A stretch of 64,000 nt of DNA from Limnanthes douglasii subsp. nivea (GCA_036936605.1 JAUPFV010000002.1:321920893-321984892); one strand, 5' to 3'. Positions 22,833 through 36,560 are shown, counted from the stretch's first letter. Made by a program: numbers and translations. The notes: generated from the letters alone by a model not told the origin.

Positions 22833-23640
22833 TCATAACCAAGAAAAAAAGACTATGTTGCTTCGATCATCAAGCTTCTTCACATCATATTTCAGATTTT
22901 TAACATAAGCTATACATCCAAAAATCTGAAAATGACTTACACTTTGTGTTTTTCCGAAGTAGATTTCATATGGTGTCCTTCCACTTATAGCTCTTGTGGG
23001 ACAGCAATTTAGAAGATAGGTTGCTGTAACTGCAGCTTCTGCCCAAAATTCATATGGTATTTGTTTATCCTTCAGCAAACATCTCATCATCTCGATAATG
23101 GTTTGATTTATTCTTTCCACCACACCATTTTGTTGTGGTGAATATGGTGCTATTATTTGCCTTTGAATTTCATGAAGTTCACAAAATAATTTAAACTCTT
23201 GAGACTAAAATTCTCTGCCTCTGTCTGCCCGTAACATTTTTATTTTACTTCCCAATTGCGTCTCGACCTCTACTTTAAACTTCTTAAATCCAGTAAGTGC
23301 TTCGTCTTTTGATTTCAATGGTTTTAGCCACATGTACCCGCTAAAATCATCAACAAACAAAATAAAATACTTGTTCCCTCCTTTGGTAATTGGTGAAATA
23401 GGACAACAAATATCTGCATGGATTAGATCTAATAATGAACTTGCTCGATCGTGACTTTGTGTTGGAAAGCTTCCTATATGTTGTTTCCCAAGAACACATA
23501 CATCACAATTCTGACCATCTTGTTTAAACTCAGGTAATTCATGGGCTAATTTATCTCGTCCAACTTTTTGCAAGGCGTGAAAGTGCAGATGTCCATAACG
23601 AGCATGCCACAAGCGAGAGTTTACAGATTCGGTAGATAGG
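22833..23640 (-). pseudogene. Integrase of copia C (broken)
   Basis: Frames 23612-23205 and 23123-22833 carry the pre-integrase finger (WHARYGHLHF, CDVCVLGKQ), HADICCP, VDDFSGYMW, ADRGREF, a stop, then NGVVERINQT and FQIFGCIAY. The three catalytic acids are visible. A stop at 23205 and a gap of about 80 bases with conserved but shifted sequence separate the pieces. Confidence 0.87.
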
Positions 23641-24003
23641 AGACATTGTTAAATGTCTTGGCTCATTTTCATTGCATAGAGTCTATTTTCTGCTCGAGGT
23701 ATTTTGGCCACCAGATTGTAATCTGCATCAAAAACACTTAGAAATCCACCTTCAACAACAACTTTTCCTCTTGACTCATCTACTTGTCCCAAACTAATGA
23801 TATTAGATTTTAATCCTGGTACATAATAGACGTTCTTCATGCACAAGTTTATCCCGGTTTTGCTTGGGAAGTTTGCAGTTCATCTTCCACAAATATTGAT
23901 CATAGAGCCATCGCCAAACTTTACTGTTCCACTCATCGATTTGTCTAATTATTTCAATAGGTTTCGGTCCCGAGTCATATGATTTAAAGCGCATGTTTGA
24001 GTT
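23641..24003 (-). pseudogene. Protease end of copia C
   Basis: Frame 23846-23649 reads NVYYVPGLKSNIISLGQVDE and NRLYAMKM, the region after the protease site. Towards 24003 the sequence matches the B protease region at DNA level (CATGCGCTTTAAATCATATGA), but the frame is broken. At about 24003 copia similarity stops abruptly. Confidence 0.8.
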
Positions 24004-25326
24004 AGAACCCCTCATGTTTGAGGAGGCAAATTTTTGTTGGTCTTTAAATGAAGTGATGGTTGATAATTCGAGGAGTTTCCTTGATTATTTAAAGCATGCC
24101 CTGAGTTCCTCTGAGTAGACTCAACGCCTCCCCGAATCCTAGTCGACACTTTGATTTTAATTTGGTCATCGACTTGAGTCATCGATACTCCAAAATTTAA
24201 CGCTCTCTTTTTTGTCATTTTGTTCGCGAAATCTCCTGGCAATAAACCTTATCTGAAAGCTACCGTAGCAACTAACTCTTCACAATCATATAACTCTGCT
24301 TTTGCTAGCATAAACCGCTTTGTATAATCTCTTAGTTTTTTACCTACAACCTGCTTACACTATATTACAATGTCTTCATTAGATCACATCTTTCTAGTTT
24401 CCCCAAATTTTCATTAGAAAGATGTATAGAAGTCTCTATAATTGGTAATAGATCCCCTCAGAATTCTATTATACCACTATAGTGCAGTGCCCTTGAAAGT
24501 CTGATACTCTACATACGAGCCTATCATCATCTTCAAAGTTTATCATATAATATTTTAATTGGTCGATGTGATCATCCGGATCTTGAGTCCCATCAAACCT
24601 TTCTACCTTGGAGATGTCAAAACGCTTTTTGAAGAGAAATATACTTAAACTTAGGAGTCAAAGAAGAATTTCTCCAATCGACTCCTTGCACATATCTGTT
24701 ATCTCTTCTAGTTCCCATAAAAATATACAAATTTTCATTTGCTAGACTTACGTACTGAGTGGATGTGTTTCCTTCATACCATACAGGATCCCTTATATGA
24801 CAAGGTTATTGCCGCTCTTTGATTCATATTATTATGTGATTTCCGATGCCGAATTCGTTCTCCTTTCGAAGATCCCTGATAGTTCTTCTACTTAAACAAT
24901 CAATCCTCAAGTTCTGAGCTATCATACTCATCACTAGATGTGATGTATCTATGCTTATCTTTATTTTCCTTTCATCAAGTTTGATATTGTTTATTAGACT
25001 CAAAATGCGTTTTCTTTCGATCACTTTGAGAAATGATGAGTTGTATACGATTGATAAGATTTATTTTCCATTTTCTTTTTCTCCTCAACCTGTGGTACAT
25101 CAGATTTTAGCCTACTTGACTGAATCCGTTGTTCTCTTTGAACATATTTATCATTCATCATATTTATTTTGTCCAACAATTGATTCCTCTGATCTTCAAA
25201 GTTAGAATGACCTTGCTATACTAGAATTTGATCCTCTTCTTTACTTTCGTCCCAATATAAATGAGATCTAAAAGTTTCAATACCTTTGCGAACTTTTGGT
25301 TCAACTTTATTCCATGGTTCCATATC
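24004..25326 (-). pseudogene. Ty3/gypsy gag relic (M)
   Basis: Minus strand. A first piece from an ATG at 25325 reads MEPWNKVEPKVRKGIETF and ends in a stop after 34 codons. The central block near 24600 reads ERFDGTQDPDDHIDQLKYYM, the classical start of the gypsy gag domain (YDGTxDPxxH). Further on, KKLRDYTKRFMLAKAEL and GLLPGDFANKMTKKRAL give its end. Several stops and shifts. Its 3' side is cut by copia C at 24003. Different from gypsy E by sequence. Confidence 0.75.
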
Positions 25327-25426
25327 GATCAAGAACAGTATTACTGACTAAAAAATCAATAATGTTTGGTTTTTGACGTCAAATCAAGGTACCAATCGAC
25401 AATCTCTCTCTATATGGTCGTCAATT

Positions 25427-25720
25427 TGTTAGGTATAAGTCTTAGTTTTAGAAAGAGAAAGTAAAATATGGAATGAAATTATAAAGAGTCCTCCTTTATT
25501 CATCACATCACTTCCTATTTATAGGTATGTCGGACTTCTATAACTGAATCAATTATATAAATGGGAAAATTCCATCGCTACCCCTTATGTTGACAGATAG
25601 TTCAAATATCCTCTTACAACTATATAAGTTATCAGAAATAACATAAACATTATTACATTAAGTGCTCAATATTTCATATCCTTATCGGATATGGTAAAGA
25701 TTCAAAAAGTTGTTATAAAA
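25427..25720 (-). repeat. Putative 5' LTR of gypsy M
   Basis: On the minus strand the gag relic is preceded by about 100 bases of leader and then by sequence ending CCTAACA, as LTRs end. It contains a good TATA box (25516-25523, CTATAAATAGG on the minus strand). The outer boundary near 25720 is a guess, since no second LTR is present to compare. Confidence 0.4.
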
Positions 25721-27560
25721 ATGATTTTCTTATGAAATACCGATTTGGATGCAATGTTAAACTTTTGGTAATGGTTTAATCTCTAACTATTAATTTATAG
25801 TAGATATAACTATCAGACATTCGATAAACAATAAGACACCTAAATATGCCTATAAACTTGTTCAAGTCATGCAAATAATAATTACTTATTAATCGCGAAC
25901 CAAAAACAAAACGAAGAAAAGAAAAGAAAGTTGGAAAGATGCACATGATAAATTCATTGAGAATACTGAAAGGTGGCTTTAGAAATCCAAGGTTTACCCT
26001 ATAAATTTTTGTTATAATTTATAGTACATCAATCCAATATCTCGAAGTTCAATTTGACTACAGCTATAATATGTTGCTGCAGATATTTCACGAAGTTTTT
26101 CTTAATGAAACTTCATCGACCAGGGAAATCATATCACTTTTACAACTATTATCGAACAAAAAAATCTCAAGTGATAAGAAGACTGAAGATAATTTTGAAG
26201 ATGGAGAAAATATAGATATCATAGTACCTAACTCGGACTAAACTATTAAATAGTGATTTTAGAACAGAAATAGAACTGATGTTTAAATTATTTTTCCCTT
26301 CGACCCTCAACTTTTAACAAGTTATTTAGATTAAAATACATTGAACAAATAAAATAACGAGAACAAGTAAAATTGTTTCCTCGAGAATTGCAATAATTTT
26401 TAGAAAAATATTCATGATTATTTTAAAAATAATTATCAACTGCTTTGATAAAATAATTAAATTTGATTGAGCATGTTAATTTAAATTAAGTGATGATTTC
26501 CAGATGAATGAATCAATATTATGTAATTTTGAATTTTTTTATTTAAAAAGAAAAATCAATGGGTAATACTCATCGTGGCAAAATGGTACACAACTGAGGA
26601 CAATTTTTTTAATATATGACTTTGATATCGTTTATTTTATGCGACTCTAAAAGAATTACTTTTCATTCTATTTATTCCTGTGAACTTTTTTATTTCAGTT
26701 CGTATATTTTTTTTATCATATAACTACTTTTGTATTATTTTGGCTTTTATTTTGTTGTTTGTTTTCTCTTTGGTTTTAATATTTGTCGCTAGATAATTGA
26801 TTTTTACTCTGAAGTATTTGTTCCAACAAAAAAACACCCGACTATTTTTTAATAGTGTTTTTTCATTTTTTACATCGTATTATTGTGAACGCTATGCATA
26901 CCATTAGGTTCCAATGCGTGGAGGTAGCATAATTTTAGTTTAACTAACATTATAACAATTTTATGATTTCGAATATTGTCAAACTATAATAATATAATCT
27001 TAGAAATCTAACGTAGTTCTGGTGGCTTCTTAGTAAATTAGAAAACTTAGAATTCTATTTTTATATTTTTATTTGATCATATCGTAATCATATTATTATT
27101 ATTATTATTTTAAGATTAAAGATATGAAAAACAAAGTTTAGATACGATTATGTTGCGAATATAATCCTTTACATTAAAATTAAAACCTCATTCTTATATA
27201 GTAGTTGCCGTATAAAAGAAAATATGAATTTTTCTTATAATGCTTTATTGAGAATAATAAGGTGTTGTGTCTAATCAAAATAGAATTTTATATGAAAACG
27301 TAATAAACCTATATGTTGTTTAGATTTTTTGTTTGACTAGATTCAATTATTGGAGGTTTCAGAGTATTTTAACACATAATGAAAGATATTCATCGAATGT
27401 TTTATGTATTAGTTAAAAAATAAAAAATAAAAACTAAATATTGAATAAGTCACGCAAAAATAATATAATGTTTGTTTAAATATATAAAATATTAAAATAT
27501 ATATATTGATAATATTTTATCTCAAAATTAATATTAAAATATACGATCTAATTGTATGTG
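25721..27560. repeat. Dispersed repeat J, copy 2
   Basis: Matches 14800-16275 and 17430-18200, and 45700-47200, in the same orientation (for example GATAAATTCATTGAGAATACTGAA). It immediately precedes gypsy E1, as J precedes F at the other two loci. Non-coding as far as can be read. Confidence 0.5.
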
Positions 27561-28128
27561 GTAAGAGATTAAATACAGCTTCCTTCGTACAATAATGTAG
27601 TATATTTGATCGAAAGATAATACTACTAATACTCTATGATTTTGAGAAAAAATTAATTGATTATACTAATTATATATATAATCTGGTTTATGTTTAATAA
27701 TCATATACCCATTCATTATTTGATTTTATTATATATTTTGTGTTTAATTTCTCAATTTATTTTATTCAAAAAATTAAAATATGATATTAGAATCAAACAA
27801 ATCAACATAAAAATAGTATTTAAATAAATAAAAAGAAAATTAAAGTTATTGATTAAGGTTGGATACGTAGGTCTTTAAATATTTATCATTGGTTGAAGAT
27901 ATTTGTGCGCTTATAAATTGTCTCATCAATTTTTAGAATCACTAAACATTATGGAACGAAAAACATTAAGGTTATGTATTTGTTTAGGTTAGGTCATATA
28001 TGTTATCTAAGTAAATATCGTGACATTTATTTAAAAATTCAAGAGAAGGAAAAGAGTGTATGTGTTTGGAAACTTGAAATTTAATATATCATGTTGGTTT
28101 AAGATAAAGTTTGATATTCATGACAACA
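27561..28128. other. AT-rich stretch before gypsy E1, possible 5' LTR end
   Basis: No frame or known motif. It lies directly before the degenerate primer-binding site at 28129, so its right part is where the 5' LTR of E1 should end; I could not match it to another LTR in the window. Confidence 0.3.
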
Positions 28129-28949
28129 ATTGGTGTCATCGGTGGGAACAATACCCAACTAACCAAAGCAAAGAAGAAAACTCAAACTATTTTATGTCAA
28201 ATTATAGAGAATTATATGAACCATTGGTAGATGGGGTGGAGACGAAGGATATAGACTGAGAACCTGTTGTATCGACTCTTCTTGCAACCCTTTTGACTGA
28301 ACTTCAGCAACTAGCTCAGTCACTAAGGAAAGAAAAAGCTAACAGTTTATATTATTAGATGCACAATTAGTCTTACATGATCTCATAGTCAAATCTATTG
28401 TGGAGTGTGTGGATAAAGAGAACGGAGATGATACAAGTCATGCAATACTGAAAGACCGTTGCTTGAGAAAAATCAGAGGAGGAAGCATCCTTTCAATATG
28501 TCTCGCAAAGAGGACAGAAAATATTCAGAACAAGGGTAATTAAACGAAAAAAAAATAAGTGACAAGGTACTAGTAGTTCTATAGTCATTCGTCGAGATTC
28601 TAGTAGGCCCAAGCAGCCCGGCAGAGAATTTCCCTTAATGAAAAACAAGGTTGATCTTCCCATTCGTGGATGACCCAGAACAACAATGGAGCGCAAATAG
28701 GTTTCTCGTTGAATGGTATACCCCCATCCAAAATCAGTAGTAATATTACCCACAATCGTTAACAGGATACAACCAACCGAATTTATAAGGGTAGAAACGG
28801 GCGCAAATAACCATCACTTTCTAGGATAACAATGAGACATGTTGAAATAAAATTCGCATCCGTCGGGTGAAAAATTCCAAAGACTTGGGTTCTAGAATGT
28901 ATATCACTTCATGATAATCTTCTATGTGGATGATAAATATTGGCATGAT

Positions 28950-29340
28950 GAAGAATCCTCACTAGACTCATATATTTTATATAAGATTATATCATTATTC
29001 GTTTAAAACCACAAGATGGATAAATATTACGGAAAAAGAGAACTAAAACGTCAAATTTAGTAGTTCAACAATGTAATTCTACATTATAGAGCTGATGATA
29101 ATATTTCGCGGAAGTATATGCCCAAGTATTTCAATGTTTTCTCTAACTTGTCGAGGAAGTATCGTCTATGGTTCAAACACTTTCTAAACAGATGCATCAA
29201 AAGCTATAAGATGCTTCAGACCATCCAAGAACCATCTCGTGGGTTTAAAGGTTATCAAGGGAGCATAGAATACATAATCATTTACAAGAAGATATCTAAT
29301 AAAATTCTTAGAGAGTATCCATTTCTTCGTAGAAATTAAA
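28950..29340 (+). pseudogene. Gag-region relic of gypsy E1
   Basis: Frame 29118-29339 reads MPKYFNVFSNLSRKYR and is strongly similar to frame 63377-63649 of E3 and to the reverse complement of 61620-61880 in E2. Conservation of this frame in E1 and E3 hints at former coding, and its place between primer-binding site and polymerase suggests gag. I cannot assign a domain. The rest of 28150-30780 contains no readable domain. Confidence 0.45.
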
Positions 29341-30789
29341 ATATTAATTACAATATTGTCACGATCTAATGGTCGTAGCTGAATTCAAGTAGAGAGTTAG
29401 AGAATATATCATATCAAATATAATAATAAAGAAAAAATATTTGAAATTCGAGGATCTAATAACTTACGTATAGCGATATATTAAAGTAAATGAATTTGCC
29501 AGAGCAAAGAAAACAGGGAATAGAAATTCCAGCGAGATGCTTTAAAGCCAATAAGACCCAGACACTCACTCAGATTAATGCAAATAATGATACACCAAGG
29601 AATAATGGTTTGTCACCTTTGACAAAGCCATAAAATAGCGAGACTCGAGATTATAAAAGGAAATTCAATAGTTGTTACGGCACGTAACAAGAGGACTCAT
29701 TAGCCTCCAAGAAGAAATTCTACGGAGTTAACATAAACTTTAAGGATAATCGATGAAAATAAAAAAGATATTGTTAAGTAAAAATGGCCATGGAAGTTGT
29801 ATATGGTGATGGAGCTTACAAACAAAAGTAAATATAGTAAGTTTCATCATGCTATTGTTAATTCTATTAGAATTTTATGTACTTTGAATGATCAAGTCCA
29901 ATACTTAGTTGATGAAGGTAAAATCAGCGAGTTTGTTAAGAAGAAAAAGATAGACGAACTCGAAACGTTCATGTGAACATAAAAAATAGGCTTCGGTCCA
30001 AGCCGAAGGATAAAGAGCATTGGATACAAATAGTATCATAATGATCAAGAGAGACTAATGATACATGGATCTAGATCCAAACTGAAAGACAATTGGTGTG
30101 ATTGCTAGAGGAGATCCATACTCCACAGTTTTGAAAAAATTGAGAAAAAGTTAGGTAAATGAGATAAATGCGACATGTTGGGGCAGACATCCCCGCATTT
30201 TAACCAAAATCGATATCGGATACAAACATTCTGGAAATAGACATCTCCATATATCGATGCGGTAATAACAGCAGAGTTCTCTGGAGTAGAAATCAAGAGG
30301 AGCACCAATGTTGAACCTAGCTTAGAAAATATTTAAGTTTTCACTAAAACAAATATGACTGTATTAGGGGAGGTAACTCTGGAAGTTGCTCTCGTAAAGG
30401 TGTACCAAAACAAGGTGCAATAATTATTCATAGTGGTACAAACATCATCATTTATGTAGAATTATTTCACTTAAAGTATTATAAATAGAAGAAGAATTGG
30501 TCACCTTGGAAGGGATGTATGATCCTAGAGAAGGCATCCAATGGGTTAAGGGAAGATGCTGAAGATAGAGAGATGGAAGCAAAATATACACAGATTAGCT
30601 GAGATATTGCAATTGACCTCGTGTAAAAAATATCATTTAAAAAACTACTTAAATATGCTCGCATAGAGTACGCATGATCGGATTATGTCAAATATTTTGG
30701 CCTATTGTACAAAAGTGGAGATTCTACTCCCAAATAAAAAAATATAGTCAATTATTAAATAAATATACAAAATTATTGTTGTAAAAAAC

Positions 30790-31265
30790 ATACGAGACTC
30801 CTATTAACCTATGTCGATATCCAATCATGCATAGACTTTATAGACCACAACAAATCATTTTCAAATGATCCATTTACACTTCCAAGGTTTGAACAAATTA
30901 TAAGTGCAAAAATTGAAAAAAAAATCTTATCTTTTATAGATGTATTTGCAAGATACAATAAATACATATGTCCAATAAGGACCGCGAACACACGACATTC
31001 ATCACCAAAAGAAGGCTACATTGCTACAAAGTAATGCCCGTCCGATTAATAAAAGTCAGAGCACCTACCAAAATGCTAGTGAGTAGTATCTTCGTAACTT
31101 AGTCGGGCCTTAACATATAAAATATTTTGATGATATGTTGGTAAAAATCCTTCAGAAAGAAGATCACTTAGCATACTTAACGGAGACATGTGTAAAGCTT
31201 GAACGAGTGAACCGTAAATTGAATCTAGAAAAGTTCACCTCCGCAAATTTAGAAAATAAGAACTA
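30790..31265 (+). pseudogene. Reverse transcriptase of gypsy E1 (broken)
   Basis: Readable blocks are CIDFIDHNKSFSNDPFTLPR, ILSFIDVFARYNKY, then after stops YFDDMLVKILQKEDHLAYL and VKLERVNRKLNLEKF. These correspond to the CVDFTDLNK, SFMDAFSGYNQ and YVDDMLVKS blocks of Tat-type gypsy polymerase. The catalytic box is YFDD. Stops and shifts interrupt between 31030 and 31125. Confidence 0.82.
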
Positions 31266-31599
31266 GAAAAATTTATCCAACTGCAAATTTAGTATCAATG
31301 AAGCCATTAATGAATGAAAAAAAAATTAAATCATAATACGAAGAGAAACACTTAATAGGTTGTTGTCAAGATCCTCAGATAAGTGTCATTCCTTCTTTCA
31401 AGTCAGGAGAGAATATGTAATGTGTGAATGAACCCTGTAATTTGATGAGGAACTCAATAACATAAAGATGTTTTAATCTTCCTCAAAGGTGCTAAAGAAG
31501 CCCCAGTGATACGAAACCTTGTATATGTTCCTCGCCCTGTCAGATTATATGGTTAGTGTAGTGCTACTAAGAGAAGAATGAAGGAAAGTGTAATATAGT

Positions 31600-31870
31600 A
31601 TACTCTGTAAGTATAAATTTATTACCAACTAAAACTGGACATTTATAATTGGATAAACTTATTTTAGCACTAGTACTTGCAGTAAGAAAAATAATAGTAG
31701 TTAAAACTTATCATCTCCCTGCGAAATATGATGGAAAACATTATTGTATCAAGCAGTAGACCAAATGGTTAGGAAAATGAAGGGATTATAATATTTATGT
31801 TGAACTGGTAACGAAAATCAAAGGCCAAGCGCTGACAGATTTCTTTATGAAGTTCGAATTTGAGAGACAA
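31600..31870 (+). pseudogene. RNase H of gypsy E1 (broken)
   Basis: LDKLILALVLAVRKI and VTKIKGQALTDFFMKFEFE match the RNase H connection of Tat-type elements (family: EKLAYALVIAARKL, QALADFVAEF). The equivalent in E2 is a 90-codon frame at 60015-59743. Confidence 0.75.
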
Positions 31871-32329
31871 TTTTTTCCAAAAGAAAAGTTAAAAGATACT
31901 TGTAAAGTTATAATCGAAGAAGAAAATAATAATCATGGATTTTGGGAAATCATATATCCAATAGAGAATATCATAAATTAATCCATCAAGTTTTAATTTC
32001 AAACATCTAATACTGAATTCGAGTATGAACTTGCAATTGGAAGACTCCTGTTGGAAAAAATATCTATGGAGCTAGGAGAGTAGATCTACTAACTAATTCT
32101 TAATTATATGTCAACCAAGAATCAAGATAGTCGAAGCCAAATACGGGAACTTTATTTAGTCCTTGATAGAGTTACAATCTCTAAGTAGTAAGTTCGAGCA
32201 AGTAGAATTTAAACAAGTCCCAAAAGTTGAGCGTTTAATAACTGACACACTCATATCTGTTGTATGGACATCTACGACCTCACAAATAATCCTTTAGGAA
32301 AATGTATCTCTTACATTACCAAACCATTT

Positions 32330-33270
32330 CCTGTTGACATTCACGTCCACCAGAGTAATAATAATACGAGGTGACAAAACAGAAGAAAAATATTGGAGAA
32401 CACCAATAAAGAAGTACATGAAAGAAGGAATAATCATTGACGATAAAAGAGAAGAACCGGAGATAAATATGAAGTCAACAACATTCGTTTGGACTTTGGA
32501 TATACTATACAAAGGAGGGCTAACTAAGACATTACTCTGTTAGGTATATATTAAGGAACTTTTTTCGTCTAAGAACTTCATTATAGAGAATGAAGTGTTT
32601 ATCATGGATGTAAGACACTCTACTAGAAGAATCCTAATTGAGAGCTGTTATAGCCAACAATAATGCCAGACAAAAACAAAAAAAACTTAAACAACACAAC
32701 ACATACCATCTATTCGCAAAATCTTTATAAGTTTTGTCAATACTACTTGACATAAAAACTGAAGCAATCACATCAAAAAAGTGTGGTTTAAATATTGTCG
32801 GATCCATACCAATAGCTTTTAGGAGGAAAAATATTTATATTGGTTCCCGTAGATTACTTCTCAAAGTGGGAGGAAGAACGTTCACTACTGAGTATCATGG
32901 AAAATAGATAATAACTTTATTAAAAATAAATGTATGTTACAGGTTTGGAATTTCAAACTCATCACTACGAATAATGAAATTCGGTTCCATAACGACAAAT
33001 TCACAAGGTTTTGTTCTCAAACTCGAATAAAACAATAAATTTATTCCTCTTTCTATCTCAAACCAATGGTCAATTTGAAATGAATAACAAGACGTTACAG
33101 GTGGTTCAAAAATATTTTGGAATGAGAAGCTGGAAAAAATGTATGATGAACCAAGCAATGCAAAAGCACAAAATTGGGAGAGTCTTTAATAGTCGAAGCC
33201 ATAAATTACAAAATATTGGACGAAAAAAGGAAACCAAATTCTTCAACCCTCGAATATTGAGAGCTTAAAG
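32330..33270 (+). pseudogene. Integrase of gypsy E1 (broken)
   Basis: Frame 32334-32543 contains YWRTPIKKYMKEGIIIDDKR and DILYKGGLTKTLL, the block before the integrase zinc finger in gypsy elements. Frame 33011-33268 contains LSQTNGQFEMNNKTLQ, the HPQTNGQ block of the integrase core. Between them the core is unreadable. Confidence 0.78.
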
Positions 33271-33384
33271 TTGTATAACAATTCTTGATACTCAAGCTTT
33301 TAACTAACTACTAGTTGTAAAACATATATGTTATACTATGGGGATATACTATTTCCTCATTTGGTGGTGCGAGAAGGTATTAAG

Positions 33385-36300
33385 CATGCACTCGACATTA
33401 GTAAAATGTTTTTCATACCAAAAACTTAGTCTCGTTTTATATGCTCTCAAAAGCATAAACTATAAAACAAATGCCAACAAGACAAAATATAGGACCCGGT
33501 CAAGAATTTTGAAGGCTTTTTAAACTCTAACACAAGTCTTAGATGATAAAAAAAACCATAATTTATAAAATAAAATGCTCTATCAAGAACACTCAAGCTA
33601 AATAAAGTCTCTAATAATAGCATATCTCGACAACAACTCTTTAAAAAATAAAAATAACAGAAAATTAATCCTTTGACAGAAAAGCAAGCTTTGACTGCTT
33701 AAAACAAGAGAGAGAACCAATACTGGGAGTTATGCACCCTAAACACATCTAAACAATTCTAAAAAACTCCAAAAAATGAACGTAAATGTTCATTAATAAA
33801 GTGTCGGCTTATCGGGATTAATCAATTAATTAAAAATTAGAGAGCGTTAAGAGTTTAATAGAAGCATAAAGACTTATCAAATAAAATTATAACAAGGATT
33901 ACTTAAAAATAAAACAATATTCTTAATACAAAAGTAAAATACAATTATTTAAATATTACAAAACATATAGTATTAAGAGTTCGTGTTTCGACATTCTTTT
34001 CAGAAGAAATAAAATATTTGGTTGGGACAACACTAGTACCATCAAGATTGTCACTTCTAATACCAGCAACTTAAGCATTACTATTTCCACCACCATCTTT
34101 CTCAATACCACATCTTTCACAATATGCATGAAACATTATCTCTTTTAAGTCATTTATTTCCTTGTTTTCATTTTAGTCAAGAAGGATGCAATATATGCAC
34201 TATCCTTAAGCTATCTAAGTCCTTCTCTCATTCATTCTCACGAATATAATACCATAAGATACCTAAATTCACGTTGAGGTATTTCTTATAAAAATCTAGA
34301 ACTAACTTGGAACGACCGTCCAAAACTGGTGCACGACTAGACACAATAATATATGTCAAATAAATAATACCGTCTTACATCTGAGACTGACGTTTAGTAA
34401 TTAATTTTTTTGAAAATGAGTTATTATTTAACTTCTAAACATTTAATTGCTCATGTATCTTTGAATTTACGACCTCCCGCATAGGCCTTGGCATCAATGA
34501 GCTCTTTCTCAACTAGCTTCGGATGAAGATACACCCATACTGGGTAGGTCACCATTTCGATCCACATTTATGGTATCCTTAATATTGATATCTATAATAT
34601 AAAGTACTCTAAATATGATGTTTCATCATTCAAAATATCATCAACAACAATGATATGAGGTTGAGTAGTCATTGAAGAGTTAACACAATACTCACCGGTG
34701 ACAACCACATCCTCGTTACATTAACCTCGTCATTAACTACTTCGACAACCAAAATGGTTTTATGAGTATGTGGGTTAATTAATTCAACAACACCTACCTT
34801 AAAAAGTTCAACAGTTTCATTATCAATAGAATAAGAAAGCTCTATAAATAAAGAAGTTACAACCTTAGGAATACCTTTGGCTTTACTCTAATCAAATTGG
34901 AAACGAAATAAATCATCACGATCTCATTTGGTGGCTGCCTTAGTATCAACAATTTTCTTATATCTCATATCTTTAAAATCAGGGTTAGGCATTAACTATA
35001 GCATGACTTGTATACATTTCCTTCTAAAACCAGAGACTCATTTCGGTGTAGAGCCATAAAAAATAATAACTCATTTAAATAGAACAAGAGAAATGATGCT
35101 CATGTTAAATAGGTCCAATCCAACCACATTTTCAAACAGAGTGACATACTTGGAAGAACACGTATATAAATATAAATAGTAAGAGTTAAAGCATCATATA
35201 TACTTTTTTTTTAAAACATGCTTTAACGAATGAGATTGATGGGGCGCATGAGTATATTAAAGAGCAGAAGTAGTAGTTTATTGCCCAGTAATGGGAGCCA
35301 GAGGTATACCTCTTTCATTCTCAATACATAATTTATTTTTTATGGTAGTGATAATATTATCACACATATTACATTTGGACTACGAGTTTTTCTCCACTTA
35401 ATCAATGACATATCATCGTGCTCATCTTTTATCTCGTCTTCGAAAATACTAGGACAAGATCCTCGTTTATTTTCTAAGCCAAGAACACTCGTTAAGATTT
35501 CTTTACAAACATCATCAGCCTCAGCTTTGACCTTTGTAACATCTTAAGGAACATAAGACATTTTAGTTGAACCTCAAGTGTTCGATTTTGCTACACAATT
35601 CCATATTAGAAAAACACTTTAAGAAAAAGTTTCTTATAGAAGTTTTTTCTTTATAACCTTCTTCCTCGAAAATACCTTCAAAAAATCCTTCCTTACAAAA
35701 TAAGGTTTTGTTTAGAGTATCTCCCTTGGGGGAAATACAAATAATGAAGCCTTATTGCACAACAATACTCGACCATAACCCACTATGGATAAATTCTTCG
35801 GGTATAATAATAGAGGTGTAGAAATAAGAAAACTTGGAAACCTCATCCAACATTTGAATGTACTTCATCCTAGTATGGTTTTCTCTTTTTTCATAAAAAT
35901 TCATCTTAACAATAGGAGTCAAGAACGAGAAAATAAACATAAATAATCAGACACATAAAAGATAAAGTCAAAGAAAAAAGATTTATATGGATTGAGGGAA
36001 AATTACAATAGAAACCCCAATATCAGAGGATTTTTTGTTATATGCTTGGTCTTCTAATAAATTTATCCTTTCACACTTTTTATAAGTTTGAAGTTCATTA
36101 ATAAAATTGGAATTTTATTTCTTCAAGAAGTAGAAAAATGGGTTAGTCTTTCAGCCATAAACCTTAAAGAGTAAGAAATTTATTCGTAGATAAATTTCCA
36201 AAGCATCTATTGATAAAATGATAGCCGAAAGCAAATGACTTTAGGAATTAGGAACAAGTTGTGTTGAACAAATATTTATAATTTAAAAAAATTTGACTAC

Positions 36301-36560
36301 GTCTGGAGCGCAAGAAAAGCAAAGCACGTGATTAAGAAAACAATTTAAAAAAACAACCTCATATTCACGAGCATCCAATGGATTTTTTATATTTACAAGA
36401 AATCTAATATTGCCATCATATGGATTCCCTAATCGATGAGATGTTTTATACATTCATCATTGGTAAAATTACGATATGAATGCTCCACGATTTTCTTTAT
36501 CTACATCTCATTCAAAGATTCATCTTCTAATTTTGGTTCATCTCTAGACTATAAACATCA
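33385..36560 (-). pseudogene. Family F region (F2): antisense extra ORF downstream of gypsy E1 pol
   Basis: Follows the E1 integrase and matches F3 (47441-49520), F4 (16276-17312), F1 (1-840) and, inverted, 56997-57390. On the minus strand, 36480-36150 encodes a broken counterpart of the Transposase_28-like domain seen in F1, and near 34190-33960 the C-terminal part (INDLKEIMFHAY, EKDGGGNSNA, DGTSVVP). Tat-lineage elements are known to carry extra ORFs, often antisense, between pol and the 3' LTR, which fits the position and strand. No frame longer than 62 codons survives. Confidence 0.6.

Larger units (their letters stand above)
21724..24003 (-). mobile_element. Ty1/copia fragment C (same family as B), rearranged
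   Basis: Minus-strand copia running protease (about 24003) to integrase to reverse transcriptase (21818), clearly the B family by protein and by LTR. It lacks the 5' LTR and gag, and on the other side the polymerase stops after the YVDD block and joins directly to a 94-base piece of LTR (21724-21817). So RNase H and most of the 3' LTR were deleted. The protease end is joined without an LTR to a gypsy gag (M). Confidence 0.85.
28129..33380 (+). mobile_element. Ty3/gypsy (Tat-like) element E1, heavily decayed
   Basis: Starts with a site reading TTGGTGTCATCGGTGGGAAC (28130-28149), a degenerate form of a gypsy primer-binding site and leader junction. The remains of gag, reverse transcriptase, RNase H and integrase follow in gypsy order, and then the antisense ORF region F2. 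An inverted copy (E2) lies at 56997-62900 and a partial direct copy (E3) at 63257-64000. No frame longer than about 73 codons survives, so it is old. Confidence 0.75.

Noticed and set aside
28493..28753. Minus-strand frame with RETYLRSIVVLGHPRMG, also seen in E2 (62180-62365)
   Set aside because: The similarity follows from DNA identity between E1 and E2, and it is antisense to pol and gag; no known domain. An antisense gene is possible but unsupported.
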